DNA from: Pseudomonas sp. BGr12
GTDB lineage: Bacteria; Pseudomonadota; Gammaproteobacteria; Pseudomonadales; Pseudomonadaceae
Direction of reading: 5' to 3'
NCBI RefSeq assembly: GCF_030272895.1
Contig: NZ_JALRNF010000005.1
Location: forward strand, 117,718-181,717
DNA: 64,000 bases
Below are positions 36,322-45,091 of this stretch, piece by piece. The first letter of the stretch is position 1. Each line of letters opens with the position of its first letter. The notes beneath the pieces were generated by a model that did no database searches, was not told the DNA's origin, and saw nothing but the letters and a program-made list of their open reading frames with translations. Made by a program: the position numbers and the translations under genes.

Positions 36322-37485
36322 ATGTCGATCCAGGTCGAAGACTACTTCGCGCGCGATACCTTTCAGAAAATGAAGGCGTTCGCCGACAAGCAAGAAACCC
36401 CGTTCGTGCTCATCGACACGCAGATGATCAGCCAGGCCTACGACGACCTGCGCGCCGGTTTCGAATTCGCCAAGGTCTACTACGCGGTCAAGGCCAACCC
36501 GGCCGTCGAGATCATCGACCTGCTCAAGGAAAAAGGCTCGAGCTTCGACATCGCCTCGATCTACGAGCTGGACAAGGTACTGGGCCGCGGCGTGAGCCCT
36601 GATCGCATCAGCTACGGCAACACCATCAAGAAGTCCAAGGACATCCGCTACTTCTATGAGAAGGGTGTGCGCCTGTACGCCTCCGACTCCGAAGCGGACC
36701 TGCGCAACATCGCCAAGGCCGCACCGGGCTCGAAAGTCTACGTGCGCATCCTCACCGAAGGCTCCACCACCGCCGACTGGCCGCTGTCGCGCAAGTTCGG
36801 CTGCCAGACCGACATGGCCATGGACCTGCTGATCCTGGCCCGTGACCTGGGCCTGGTGCCTTACGGCATTTCCTTCCACGTCGGCTCCCAGCAGCGTGAC
36901 ATCAGCGTCTGGGACGCGGCCATCGCCAAGGTCAAGGTGATCTTCGAGCGCCTGAAGGAAGAAGACGGCATCGAGCTCAAGCTGATCAACATGGGTGGCG
37001 GCTTCCCGGCCAACTACATCACCCGGACCAACAGCCTGGAAACCTACGCCGAAGAGATCATCCGCTTCCTCAAGGAAGACTTCGGCGACGACCTGCCGGA
37101 AATCATCCTCGAGCCAGGCCGTTCGCTGATCGCCAACGCCGGCATCCTGGTCAGTGAAGTGGTGCTGGTGGCGCGCAAGTCGCGTACCGCGGTCGAGCGC
37201 TGGGTGTACACCGACGTGGGCAAGTTCTCCGGCCTGATCGAAACCATGGACGAGTCGATCAAGTTCCCGATCTGGACCGAGAAGAAAGGCGAGATGGAAG
37301 AAGTCGTGATCGCCGGCCCGACCTGCGACAGCGCCGACATCATGTACGAGCACTACAAGTACGGCCTGCCGCTGAACCTGGCCATCGGTGACCGCCTGTA
37401 CTGGCTGTCCACCGGCGCCTACACCACCAGCTACAGCGCGGTGGAATTCAACGGCTTCCCGCCGCTGAAGGCTTACTACCTGTAA
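36322..37485 (+). CDS. speC: Ornithine decarboxylase (PLP, alanine-racemase fold)
   Basis: A 387-residue PLP enzyme of the fold-III ornithine/lysine decarboxylase family; it makes putrescine from ornithine. The PLP lysine is Lys57 in YYAVKANPAVEI. HVGSQQ, the phosphate-binding GGGFP, EPGRSL and the catalytic GPTCDSAD (Cys335) are all present. This is the short, eukaryote-like type, unrelated to the large fold-I E. coli SpeC. GGAG nine bases before ATG 36322 decides the start. Lysine decarboxylation as a side or main activity cannot be excluded. A good hairpin terminator follows. Confidence 0.92.
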   Translation: MSIQVEDYFARDTFQKMKAFADKQETPFVLIDTQMISQAYDDLRAGFEFAKVYYAVKANPAVEIIDLLKEKGSSFDIASIYELDKVLGRGVSPDRISYGNTIKKSKDIRYFYEKGVRLYASDSEADLRNIAKAAPGSKVYVRILTEGSTTADWPLSRKFGCQTDMAMDLLILARDLGLVPYGISFHVGSQQRDISVWDAAIAKVKVIFERLKEEDGIELKLINMGGGFPANYITRTNSLETYAEEIIRFLKEDFGDDLPEIILEPGRSLIANAGILVSEVVLVARKSRTAVERWVYTDVGKFSGLIETMDESIKFPIWTEKKGEMEEVVIAGPTCDSADIMYEHYKYGLPLNLAIGDRLYWLSTGAYTTSYSAVEFNGFPPLKAYYL

Positions 37486-37494
37486 TACAGCAAC

Positions 37495-37522
37495 AAGGGC
37501 GCCCGACTTGCCGGGCGCCCTT
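37495..37522 (+). terminator. Hairpin terminator after ornithine decarboxylase
   Basis: Arms AAGGGCGCCCG (37495-37505) and CGGGCGCCCTT (37512-37522) form a perfect 11-bp stem with a 6-base loop, ten bases after the stop. The tail is TTGTGCGTATTTCC, modestly T-rich. Confidence 0.75.
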
Positions 37523-37577
37523 GTGCGTATTTCCTGCCTTTGTCTGTTTTCGGCCCGAACCGCTCAATCACACTTCA

Positions 37578-38345
37578 CTACGCTTGCTGGCTCATGCTCA
37601 GCAGTCCATCCAGGCGGGCGCGATAAGCTGCGGCGCAAGGCCGCAAACGAGGCTCCTGGCTCTGCTCCAGGATCGGCGTACAGGCGCGCAGGAAATTCAG
37701 ATTGCCCAACGCCAGTGCGCGTTCCAGCCAGGGTAATGCCTGTTCGAGCCGGCCCTGCTCGACCAGTGTCGTGGCATGGCTGAACTGCCCGCGAAAATCA
37801 CCAGCCTCGGCGGAACGCCGATACCATTCCCGTGCCTGAACCTGATCGGCAGTGCACGCCAGCCCTTGCTCCAGGTAACGCCCCAGCAGGTTCATCGACT
37901 TGGCGTGGCCCAGTTCGGCCGCCTGCCTGTACAAGGCCAACGCCTCTGGATGGTTCAGCGCGACACCACGACCGGTACCCAACAGATTGGCAAGGTTGTA
38001 CATCCCCCAATCCAGCCCGGACCGTGCCGCCTGCCAGTAATGCCGGGCAGCCTGGACCAGATCGACCTCCCCGCCCCATCCATGCTCCAGGCAGCGGCCA
38101 AGCATGTTGTCGGCCATGGCGCTGCCACGGTTGGCAGCAATGGCGAACCAACGCCGGGCCAGAGCAGGGTCTTTTTCAATGCCGCGACCATCGAGAAGAA
38201 TCTGTCCAAGTAGCACCTGGGCTTCGACGAGGCCCTGCCCGGCTGCAGCCAGTAGCGCCTGGGCGGCCTTGGCCGGGCTCTGTTCGAGCATCCGCGCGAA
38301 CTCCTCGCTGTCCACCTCCTGGCGGTTGCGCAACGCGAACGCCAT
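37578..38345 (-). CDS. Sel1-repeat (TPR-like) protein
   Basis: A 255-residue helical-repeat protein without a clear signal peptide. At least four Sel1-like repeats are visible, for example GLVEAQVLLGQILLDGRGIEKDPALARRWFAIAA, GSAMADNMLGRCLEHGWGGEVDLVQAARHYWQAA and HAKSMNLLGRYLEQGLACTADQVQAREWYRRSA. Sel1 proteins act as protein-binding scaffolds. It lies three bases downstream of the PiuC gene and is surely co-transcribed, so it may belong to the iron-uptake regulon. Related genes often follow piuC in Pseudomonas, but the role is not known. Confidence 0.85.
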   Translation of the reverse strand: MAFALRNRQEVDSEEFARMLEQSPAKAAQALLAAAGQGLVEAQVLLGQILLDGRGIEKDPALARRWFAIAANRGSAMADNMLGRCLEHGWGGEVDLVQAARHYWQAARSGLDWGMYNLANLLGTGRGVALNHPEALALYRQAAELGHAKSMNLLGRYLEQGLACTADQVQAREWYRRSAEAGDFRGQFSHATTLVEQGRLEQALPWLERALALGNLNFLRACTPILEQSQEPRLRPCAAAYRARLDGLLSMSQQA

Positions 38346-38348
38346 GAC

Positions 38349-39029
38349 TCAGACCTCGACCCAGCGACGCAGCAGGTTGTGGTATGTGCCGGTCAGCTGG
38401 ATCAGCGCCGGATGATCGGGCATGTCTGCCGTCAGTTGCTGGATGGCATTGTCCATCTCGAACAGCAAGGTGCGCTGGCTGTCTTCGCGCACCAGGCTCT
38501 GGGTCCAGAAGAACGCGGCGAAACGCTCGCCCCGGGTGACCGGGTTGACCTTGTGCAGGCTGGTGCCCGGGTACAGGACCAGGTCCCCCGCTGCCAACTT
38601 GACCTGCTGGATGCCATAGGTGTCCTGGATAACCAGCTCGCCGCCGTCGTAGTCTTCGGGGTTGCTCAGGAACAGGGTCGACGACAGGTCGGTGCGCACC
38701 CGCTCTTGGCTGCCACGGGGTTGGCGCAGGGCGTTGTCGATATGAAAGCCGAAGTTTCCGCCTTCGCGGTAGCAGTTGATCAGCGGCGGGAAGACCTTGT
38801 GCGGCAAGGCTGCCGACATGAACCGCGGGTGCTGCCACAGGCGCTCGATCAATGCCGTGCCGATTTCCTTGGCCAGCGGATGCCCTTCGGGCAGCTGCAG
38901 GTTGTGCTTGGCCTTGGCCGACTGGTAGCCCGCGGTGATCTTGCCGTCGGCCCATTCGGTTTGCTCCAGGGCCTGGCGGATGCGCTGGACTTCGTCTGCG
39001 GAAAACAGCCCGGGAATGGTTAGCAGCAT
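38349..39029 (-). CDS. piuC: Fe(II)/2-oxoglutarate hydroxylase PiuC
   Basis: A 226-residue dioxygenase of the PiuC/PKHD family. The iron-binding HxD is HIDNAL at about residues 95-100 and the distal His is in [21 protein letters not shown], where the arginine for 2-oxoglutarate also lies. The enzyme is tied to iron-starvation uptake through the PiuA/Fiu receptor in Pseudomonas; its substrate is not settled. ATG 39029 gives the family's normal length; the longer frame from 39062 would cover part of the Fur-box-like sequence. It is divergent from the fiu-type receptor gene. Confidence 0.93.
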   Translation of the reverse strand: MLLTIPGLFSADEVQRIRQALEQTEWADGKITAGYQSAKAKHNLQLPEGHPLAKEIGTALIERLWQHPRFMSAALPHKVFPPLINCYREGGNFGFHIDNALRQPRGSQERVRTDLSSTLFLSNPEDYDGGELVIQDTYGIQQVKLAAGDLVLYPGTSLHKVNPVTRGERFAAFFWTQSLVREDSQRTLLFEMDNAIQQLTADMPDHPALIQLTGTYHNLLRRWVEV

Positions 39030-39057
39030 GGCTCGGACACCTGAAAGCGGAAAAGAC

Positions 39058-39183
39058 GTCAATGATATTCATTCCTATTGACTATCCACAAGCCCTTTCC
39101 GCCGGGTGCGACGTTTCAGCACAAGGAAACCGTAGAAACAAATTGTAAAGATTGTAAATTTATTGCGAATAGCAATTCCTCTC
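39058..39183. promoter_or_regulatory. Divergent promoter with two Fur-box-like sites between piuC and fiu-type gene
   Basis: GTCAATGATATTCATTCCT at 39058-39076 matches 13 of 19 Fur-consensus positions (core ATGATATTCAT 10 of 11) and lies next to the piuC start. A second, weaker match (GCGAATAGCAATTCCTCTC, 39165-39183) lies 66 bases before the receptor start. The region between is A+T-rich, unlike the flanking genes. Iron repression of both genes is the natural reading. Confidence 0.6.
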
Positions 39184-39248
39184 AATTGTTACTCATATTT
39201 GTTTACATTATATTTCGCGGCCTTGAAATCCTGGGGAAGGGGACCACC

Positions 39249-41564
39249 ATGCCGCGTCACTACGTGCCAACCGCTGTCAGTTCACCACGTTTGCTTGCCT
39301 CCGCCATCGGTGTGGCGATCACCGCCACCTCCGCCGGCCACCTGGCCTTCGCCGCCGAAGCGGAGCCTGCCAAGGACGGCACAATCGCCCTGGACGCGAC
39401 CAGTGTGACCGGCCAGGCTGACGCCAGCACCGACTACCAGGTCGAACGCGCCGCCTCGCCGAAGTACACCGCGCCGCTGGTGGACACCCCTCGCTCGATT
39501 ACCGTGATTCCGCAACAAGTGCTCAAGGACACCAATGCCCTGTCGCTGCAGGACGCCTTGCGTACCGTGCCGGGCATTACCTTCGGCGCCGGTGAAGGCG
39601 GCAACCCGCAAGGTGACCGTCCGTTCATCCGTGGCTTCGATGCCCAGGGCGATACCTACCTGGACGGCGTGCGCGACACCGGCGCCCAGACCCGCGAGAT
39701 CTTCGCCGTGGAGTCGATTGAAGTCAGCAAAGGCCCGAACTCGGCCATCGGTGGTCGCGGCGCAGCCGGCGGTACCATCAATCTGGTCAGCAAGCGCGCG
39801 CACCTGGGCAACTCCTTCGACGGTGGCTTCACCTGGGGCTCCGACCAGACCGAGCGCTACACCCTGGACGGCAACTACCAGTTCACCGACAACGCCGCCG
39901 GCCGCCTGAACCTGATGAGTCACGAAAGCAACGTCGCCGGCCGCGACAAGGTCAACTACGACCGCTGGGGTATCGCCCCGTCGCTGGCCTTCGGCCTGGG
40001 CACCCCGACCCGGGTCAACCTCGACTACTACCACCTGGAAAGCGACGACCTGCCGGACTCGGGCATCCCCTACAGCATTCCGACCTCGGGCAGCACCGGC
40101 CGCACCTCGGCCCACCCGGACAAACCGATCGACGGCGGCGACAGCAGCAACTTCTACGGCCTGACCGATCGCGACTTCCGCAAGACCCGCGTCGACATCG
40201 CCACCTTCGCCATCGAGCACGACCTGAGCGACTCGCTGACCGTGAAGAACACCCTGCGCCACGGCAACTCGATGCAGGACTACATCCTCACCCAGCCGGA
40301 CGACTCCAAGGGCAACGTCAACAACGGCAGCGTCTGGCGTCGCATGAACAGCCGCGTCGGCAATACCGCGACCACCACCAACCAGACCGACCTGTTCGGC
40401 GACTTCTACGTGGCCGGGTTCAAGAACAGCTTCTCCACCGGCGTCGAGTTCAGCCGTGAGGAAAGCGATCGTTCTTCCTATAACGTCAACACCGACACCA
40501 CCCCGTCGTCGCCGGGCAACGCCAGCACCAACTGCACCCCCGCCATGATCGGTGCCAGCAGCGGCTACAACTGCACCTCGCTGAGCAACCCGAACCCGGA
40601 TGACCCGTGGAACGGCGCCATCTCGCGCAACTACGCCGGCACCGACACCAACAGCAAGACCCGCGCGATCTACGCCTTCGACACCCTCGAGCTGTCGCCG
40701 CAGTGGCTGCTGAACATGGGCCTGCGCTACGACCACTTCGACACTGACTACAAAACCTTCAACGCCGCCGGTACCACCACCGCCAAGGGCAGCGATGTCA
40801 GCGAGTTCTTCACCGGTCAGCTGGGCCTGGTGTGGAAACCGGCTGAAAACGGCAGCATCTACGTCTCCTACGCCACCTCGGCCACCCCGCCGGGCGCCAT
40901 GCTCGGTGAAGGCACCGAAGGCAACCCGCTGCCAGGCACCCCGGATCGCAACGGCAACCTGCTGAGCAGCGACCTGGAGCCGGAAGAAACCACCAACTAC
41001 GAAATCGGCACCAAGTGGGACCTGCTCGACCAGCGCCTGTCGCTGACCGCTGCGCTGTTCCGCACCGAGAAGGAAAACGCCCGGGTCCAGACCAATACCC
41101 TGACTTACGAGAACGTCGGCGAAACCCGCGTCGAAGGTATCGAGTTGTCGGCCAGCGGCAGGATCACCGAGCAATGGCAGGTGTTCGCCGGCTACACCTA
41201 CATGGAAGCGCGCCAGATCGACGGCGGCCCGCTGGGCAAGGCCAACGATGGCAACCAGTTGCCCAACACGCCGAACAACAGTGCCAGCCTGTGGACCACC
41301 TACAACCTGACACCGAAGCTGACCATCGGTGGCGGCGCCTTCTATGTGGATGAGGTCTACGGCAGCGTGGCCAACACCACCATGGTCGACAGCTATGTTC
41401 GTTACGACGCCATGGCCAGCTATAAGCTGACCAAGAACGTCGACTTGCAGCTGAACGTGCAGAACCTGACCGACGAAACCTACTACGACAAGGCCTACTC
41501 GACTCACTTCGCCAACCAGGCTGCCGGGCGCACCGCCCTGCTGACCACCAGCGTCCACTTCTGA
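39249..41564 (+). CDS. fiu: Catecholate siderophore TonB-dependent receptor (Fiu/PiuA type)
   Basis: A 771-residue outer-membrane receptor. The signal peptide (SAIGVAITATSAGHLAFAAEA) is followed directly by the plug with no STN domain: DTPRSITVIPQQVLKDTNALSLQDALRTVPGITFGAGEGG and RPFIRGFDAQGDTYLDGVRD. The barrel ends TALLTTSVHF. The sequence groups with Fiu/PiuA receptors for monocatecholate siderophores, which also admit siderophore-conjugated beta-lactams. ATG 39249 follows GGGGAAGGGGA. It is divergent from piuC and followed by a flavoprotein reductase, forming an iron-uptake locus. Confidence 0.93.
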   Translation: MPRHYVPTAVSSPRLLASAIGVAITATSAGHLAFAAEAEPAKDGTIALDATSVTGQADASTDYQVERAASPKYTAPLVDTPRSITVIPQQVLKDTNALSLQDALRTVPGITFGAGEGGNPQGDRPFIRGFDAQGDTYLDGVRDTGAQTREIFAVESIEVSKGPNSAIGGRGAAGGTINLVSKRAHLGNSFDGGFTWGSDQTERYTLDGNYQFTDNAAGRLNLMSHESNVAGRDKVNYDRWGIAPSLAFGLGTPTRVNLDYYHLESDDLPDSGIPYSIPTSGSTGRTSAHPDKPIDGGDSSNFYGLTDRDFRKTRVDIATFAIEHDLSDSLTVKNTLRHGNSMQDYILTQPDDSKGNVNNGSVWRRMNSRVGNTATTTNQTDLFGDFYVAGFKNSFSTGVEFSREESDRSSYNVNTDTTPSSPGNASTNCTPAMIGASSGYNCTSLSNPNPDDPWNGAISRNYAGTDTNSKTRAIYAFDTLELSPQWLLNMGLRYDHFDTDYKTFNAAGTTTAKGSDVSEFFTGQLGLVWKPAENGSIYVSYATSATPPGAMLGEGTEGNPLPGTPDRNGNLLSSDLEPEETTNYEIGTKWDLLDQRLSLTAALFRTEKENARVQTNTLTYENVGETRVEGIELSASGRITEQWQVFAGYTYMEARQIDGGPLGKANDGNQLPNTPNNSASLWTTYNLTPKLTIGGGAFYVDEVYGSVANTTMVDSYVRYDAMASYKLTKNVDLQLNVQNLTDETYYDKAYSTHFANQAAGRTALLTTSVHF

Positions 41565-41578
41565 GGTCGCTGACTTGC

Positions 41579-41610
41579 AAGCCCCGTTCATTTCGATGAC
41601 CGGGGCTTTC
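41579..41610 (+). terminator. Hairpin after the fiu-type receptor gene
   Basis: AAGCCCCG (41579-41586) pairs with CGGGGCTT (41601-41608) around a 14-base loop, followed by TTC. It sits between the receptor and the reductase gene and may be a partial terminator. Confidence 0.55.
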
Positions 41611-41668
41611 GTGTATCAAGGCATAATGCGCGTCGCATTCGCATTTGCGAGCAAACAAGGTGATCGAT

Positions 41669-44221
41669 GTGGTGAAGAAATCCCTGTTTCAACTGCACTG
41701 GTTCTTCGGGATCACAGCAGGCCTGGTACTGGCCCTGATGGGCATCACCGGCGCTATCTGGTCGTTCCAGGATGAACTGCTGGAGCTGTTCAACCCCGAC
41801 GTCCTCACGGTTGAAGTGCGCCAGGAAGGTGTGCTGCCGATGCCTGAGCTGGTGCGCAGGATCGAAGCCGAACACGGCGACAAGGTCGCCATGCTCTCGG
41901 TGCAGCCCGGCAGCGACAAGGCCGCACGGGTGTTCTTCACCCCGCCGCCCGGTGAGCGTCGGGGCCTGATGCACTATGCCGATCCCTACACCGGCAAGCT
42001 GCAGGGCGATGTCGCCGGCCAGGGCTTTTTCGACCTGATGCTGCGACTGCACCGTTTCCTGGCCATGGGCGATACCGGTCGGCAGATCACCGGCGCCTGT
42101 ACCCTGATGCTGATTTTCTTCTGCCTCTCCGGCCTGTACCTGCGCTGGCCGCGCAAGGCCTTGAACTGGCGCACCTGGCTGACCCTGGACTGGGCCAAGA
42201 AAGGCCGTGCGTTCAACTGGGACCTGCATGCCGTGGCCGGCACCTGGTGCCTGCTGTTCTACCTATTGTTCGCCCTCACCGGCCTGTTCTGGTCCTATGA
42301 GTGGTATCGCGAAGGCCTGAACAAGCTGCTGGCCGACGGCCCCGCAGCCGGCCAGCAGCACAAGCGCGGCGAAGGCCGCGGTCGTCCTGGCGGTGCACCG
42401 GGCAAAGACGCCAAGCCACTGGTGGTCGACTACGAGGCCATCTGGAGCAACCTGCAAACCGCCGCAGGTCCCGGCATGACCAGCTACAACCTGCGCCTGC
42501 CGCCAGCTGGCGGGCAACCGGCAACCCTGTTCTACCTGCTGGAGGGGGCCGAACACGAGCGCGCCCTCAACGCCCTGACCATCGACCCGGCCAGCGGCCA
42601 GGTGAAAAAGCACGAGCGCTACGCCGACAAGTCGTTCAAGGCCCAGCTACTGGCCAGTGTCTATGCCCTGCATGTGGGCAGCTACTTCGGCCTGACCGGA
42701 CGCATCCTGGTGACCATCGCCAGCCTGACCATGCCGTTGTTCTTCGTCACCGGCTGGCTGCTCTACCTCGACCGTCGCCGCAAGAAGCGCCAGGTACGCG
42801 CCGCCCGCAGCAACCTGGCGCCATCGAGCGGCCAGGGCAAAGGCTGGCTGGTGGGCTTTGCCAGCCAGAGCGGCTTTGCCGAGCAACTGGCCTGGCAGAG
42901 CGCCGGCCAGTTGCAGGCCGCCGGCTTGCCGGTACAGGTTCGCCCGCTCGCCGAGCTGACCGAACAGGACCTGCACCAGGCCGAACGGGCTCTGTTCGTC
43001 GTCAGTACCTTCGGCGATGGTGAAGCACCGGACAGCGCCCGTGGTTTCGAGCGCAAGGTGCTCGGCCAACCCTGGGCCCTGGAAAAACTGAACTACGCCC
43101 TGCTCGCCCTGGGCGATCGCCAGTACCCGCACTTCTGCGGCTTTGCCCATCGCCTGCAGGCCTGGCTCGGCGAACGTGGCGCCACCAGCGCCTTTGCGGC
43201 TGTAGAAGTCGACAGCGCCGACCCGGCCGCCTTGCAGCACTGGCAGCAACAGTTGGCGCAGTTGACCGGCAGCACCGCGCCAACGGCATGGAAAGCACCG
43301 ACCTTTGCCAACTGGACACTGGTCAAGCGCGAGCTGATGAACCCGGGCAGCCAGGGTTCGTCCGTCTACCTGCTGGGCCTCAAGCCCCAGCAGCCCGCGC
43401 AATGGGAGCCCGGCGACCTGGTGGAAATCCTGCCGCGTAATAGCGCTCACAGCCTTGAGCTGTTCCTGCGTGGCCTGGGTCTGGACGGTAATGCACAGGT
43501 TCTGGTCGAGGGCCTGCAGGAAACCTTGCTCCAGGCGTTGGCCAGCCGTCAGTTACCCAAGAGCCGCGAGCACCTGGTCGGGTTGCACGCCCAGGCGCTG
43601 GTGGATTCCCTGATTCCCCTGGCTGCCCGGGAATACTCGATTGCCTCGATCGCCAGCGACGGCGTCCTGGAACTGATCGTGCGCCAGGAACGGCATGCGG
43701 ACGGCAGCCTGGGCCTGGGCTCCGGCTGGCTGACCGAACACCTGCCGGTGAGCGACAACGTCAGCCTGCGCCTGCGCCGCAACAGCGGCTTCCACCTGCC
43801 GGCGCCGGCCACACCGATGATCCTGATCGGCAATGGCACTGGCCTTGCCGGGCTGCGCAGCCTGCTCAAGGGCCGGATTGCCACCGGGGAGCAGCGCAAC
43901 TGGCTGCTGTTCGGCGAGCGCAACCAGGCCCACGACGCCCTCTGCGGGGAGGAGTTGCATGGCTGGCTGGATAGCGGTGGGCTGGCGCGTCTGGACCTGG
44001 CGTTTTCTCGGGACCAGGCCAACAAGGTCTACGTACAGGATCGGTTGCGCGAACAGGCGGATACATTGCGCCGTTGGCTGGATGAAGGCGCATCGATCTA
44101 CATCTGCGGCAGCCTGCTGGGGATGGCCAGTGGGGTGGATGAGGTGTTGAACGAGGTGCTCGGGGCTGCCGAGGTGGAGCGTCTGATCGAGTTGGGGCGG
44201 TATCGGCGGGATGTGTATTAA
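41669..44221 (+). CDS. PepSY membrane / flavodoxin / FNR-type fusion reductase (probable ferric-siderophore reductase)
   Basis: An 850-residue fusion. Residues about 1-385 are a PepSY-type membrane protein with four helices (LHWFFGITAGLVLALMGITGAIW, ITGACTLMLIFFCLSGLYLRW, WCLLFYLLFALTGLFW, ILVTIASLTMPLFFVTGWLLYL). Residues about 390-530 are a flavodoxin-like domain (VGFASQSGFAEQLAW, VVSTFGDGEAPD). Residues about 545-850 resemble CysJ/FNR (REYSIAS for FAD, GNGTGLAGLRS and YICGSLLGMA for NAD(P)H). It should move electrons from NAD(P)H to the periplasmic side to release iron from siderophores, as its neighbours suggest. GTG 41669 follows AAGG; GTG 41672 or TTG 41645 are alternatives. Confidence 0.85.
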   Translation: MVKKSLFQLHWFFGITAGLVLALMGITGAIWSFQDELLELFNPDVLTVEVRQEGVLPMPELVRRIEAEHGDKVAMLSVQPGSDKAARVFFTPPPGERRGLMHYADPYTGKLQGDVAGQGFFDLMLRLHRFLAMGDTGRQITGACTLMLIFFCLSGLYLRWPRKALNWRTWLTLDWAKKGRAFNWDLHAVAGTWCLLFYLLFALTGLFWSYEWYREGLNKLLADGPAAGQQHKRGEGRGRPGGAPGKDAKPLVVDYEAIWSNLQTAAGPGMTSYNLRLPPAGGQPATLFYLLEGAEHERALNALTIDPASGQVKKHERYADKSFKAQLLASVYALHVGSYFGLTGRILVTIASLTMPLFFVTGWLLYLDRRRKKRQVRAARSNLAPSSGQGKGWLVGFASQSGFAEQLAWQSAGQLQAAGLPVQVRPLAELTEQDLHQAERALFVVSTFGDGEAPDSARGFERKVLGQPWALEKLNYALLALGDRQYPHFCGFAHRLQAWLGERGATSAFAAVEVDSADPAALQHWQQQLAQLTGSTAPTAWKAPTFANWTLVKRELMNPGSQGSSVYLLGLKPQQPAQWEPGDLVEILPRNSAHSLELFLRGLGLDGNAQVLVEGLQETLLQALASRQLPKSREHLVGLHAQALVDSLIPLAAREYSIASIASDGVLELIVRQERHADGSLGLGSGWLTEHLPVSDNVSLRLRRNSGFHLPAPATPMILIGNGTGLAGLRSLLKGRIATGEQRNWLLFGERNQAHDALCGEELHGWLDSGGLARLDLAFSRDQANKVYVQDRLREQADTLRRWLDEGASIYICGSLLGMASGVDEVLNEVLGAAEVERLIELGRYRRDVY

Positions 44222-44235
44222 GGGTTGAGGGAATC

Positions 44236-44294
44236 ATCGCGGGGCAAGCCCGCTCCCACAGGTGTGCTCTGTGGGAGCGGGCTTGCCCCGCGAT
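44236..44294. repeat. Paired REP palindrome between convergent genes
   Basis: Arms 44236-44261 and 44269-44294 are perfect 26-base inverted copies of the REP unit (CTCCCACA-edge variant). It lies between the reductase stop and the amidase stop, five bases from the latter. Confidence 0.93.
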
Positions 44295-44299
44295 CGCAC

Positions 44300-45091
44300 T
44301 CAATGCAGCTCGAACGTATCGGCATCCAGGTTGGCCGGGAACCGGGTGCGGTAGGCCGCCAGGTCCGCCGCGCTGAGTGTCGCGGTAAACACCCCGTCCG
44401 CCTCCCCCGCGCTGAGCAGGCTTTCGCCCTGGAAGTCCAGGACCTGGCTGTCGCCGGTGTAGGCAAACCCCTTGCCGTCGGTGCCGACGCGGTTCACTGC
44501 CGCCACATAACACAGGTTCTCGATGCCGCGAGCCGGCAGCAAGCGGTTCCAGTGCTGGCGCCGGGCCGCCGGCCAGTTGGCGGTGTACAGCAGCAGGTCG
44601 GTGTCCTGGGCATCACGGCTCCACACCGGGAAGCGCAGGTCGTAGCAGATCAGCGGACGTACCCGCCAACCCTTGATCTCGAACTGCACCTGGCGATCGC
44701 CCGGGGTGTAGTGCTTGTGCTCACCGGCCATGCGGAACAGGTGGCGCTTGTCGTAGAACAGGATCTCGCCATCGGGACGGGCCCACAGCAGGCGGTTGCG
44801 GTGGCTGCCGTCGGCGGCCTGGATGATTACACTGCCGGTGATCACCGCATCGATTTTCTTGGCCTGGCCCTTGAGCCATTTGTAGGTCGGCCCGTTTTCC
44901 GGCTCGGCCTGGCTCTCGGAATCCATGGTAAAGCCGGTGGTGAACATCTCCGGCAGGATGATCAGATCGGCACCCCGGGCCTGCTCCAGCAGGCTTTCGA
45001 AGTGATCGTAATTGGCCTGGCGGTCCTGCCAGGCCAGGGTTGTCTGCACCAGGGCCACTTTCAGGTTGGGCAGGGCACTCAGATCGCGCAT
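44300..45091 (-). CDS. Nitrilase-family omega-amidase (YafV-like)
   Basis: A 263-residue carbon-nitrogen hydrolase. The Glu-Lys-Cys triad is complete: Glu48 in LIILPEMFTTGF, Lys115 in FYDKRHLF and Cys149 in PLICYDLRFPVWSRD. The sequence type matches YafV/Nit2-like omega-amidases, which hydrolyse 2-oxoglutaramate and 2-oxosuccinamate. Its upstream partner is an aminotransferase able to produce such products, and the two reading frames overlap by 13 bases, supporting that role. ATG 45091 was chosen over the longer frame from 45139, which has no family likeness. Confidence 0.9.
   Translation of the reverse strand: MRDLSALPNLKVALVQTTLAWQDRQANYDHFESLLEQARGADLIILPEMFTTGFTMDSESQAEPENGPTYKWLKGQAKKIDAVITGSVIIQAADGSHRNRLLWARPDGEILFYDKRHLFRMAGEHKHYTPGDRQVQFEIKGWRVRPLICYDLRFPVWSRDAQDTDLLLYTANWPAARRQHWNRLLPARGIENLCYVAAVNRVGTDGKGFAYTGDSQVLDFQGESLLSAGEADGVFTATLSAADLAAYRTRFPANLDADTFELH

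Noticed and set aside
39282..41591. 769-residue open frame opposite the fiu-type receptor
   Set aside because: Composition is typical of antisense frames in this genome (Val/Gly/Ala/His-rich) with no domain pattern; the receptor has a signal peptide, plug and barrel.
41625..41639. AATGCG-CGT-CGCATT inverted repeat before the fusion reductase, as a Fur box
   Set aside because: It is too G+C-rich and matches Fur at only about 9 of 19 positions. It may be an operator of another kind, but I cannot support that.
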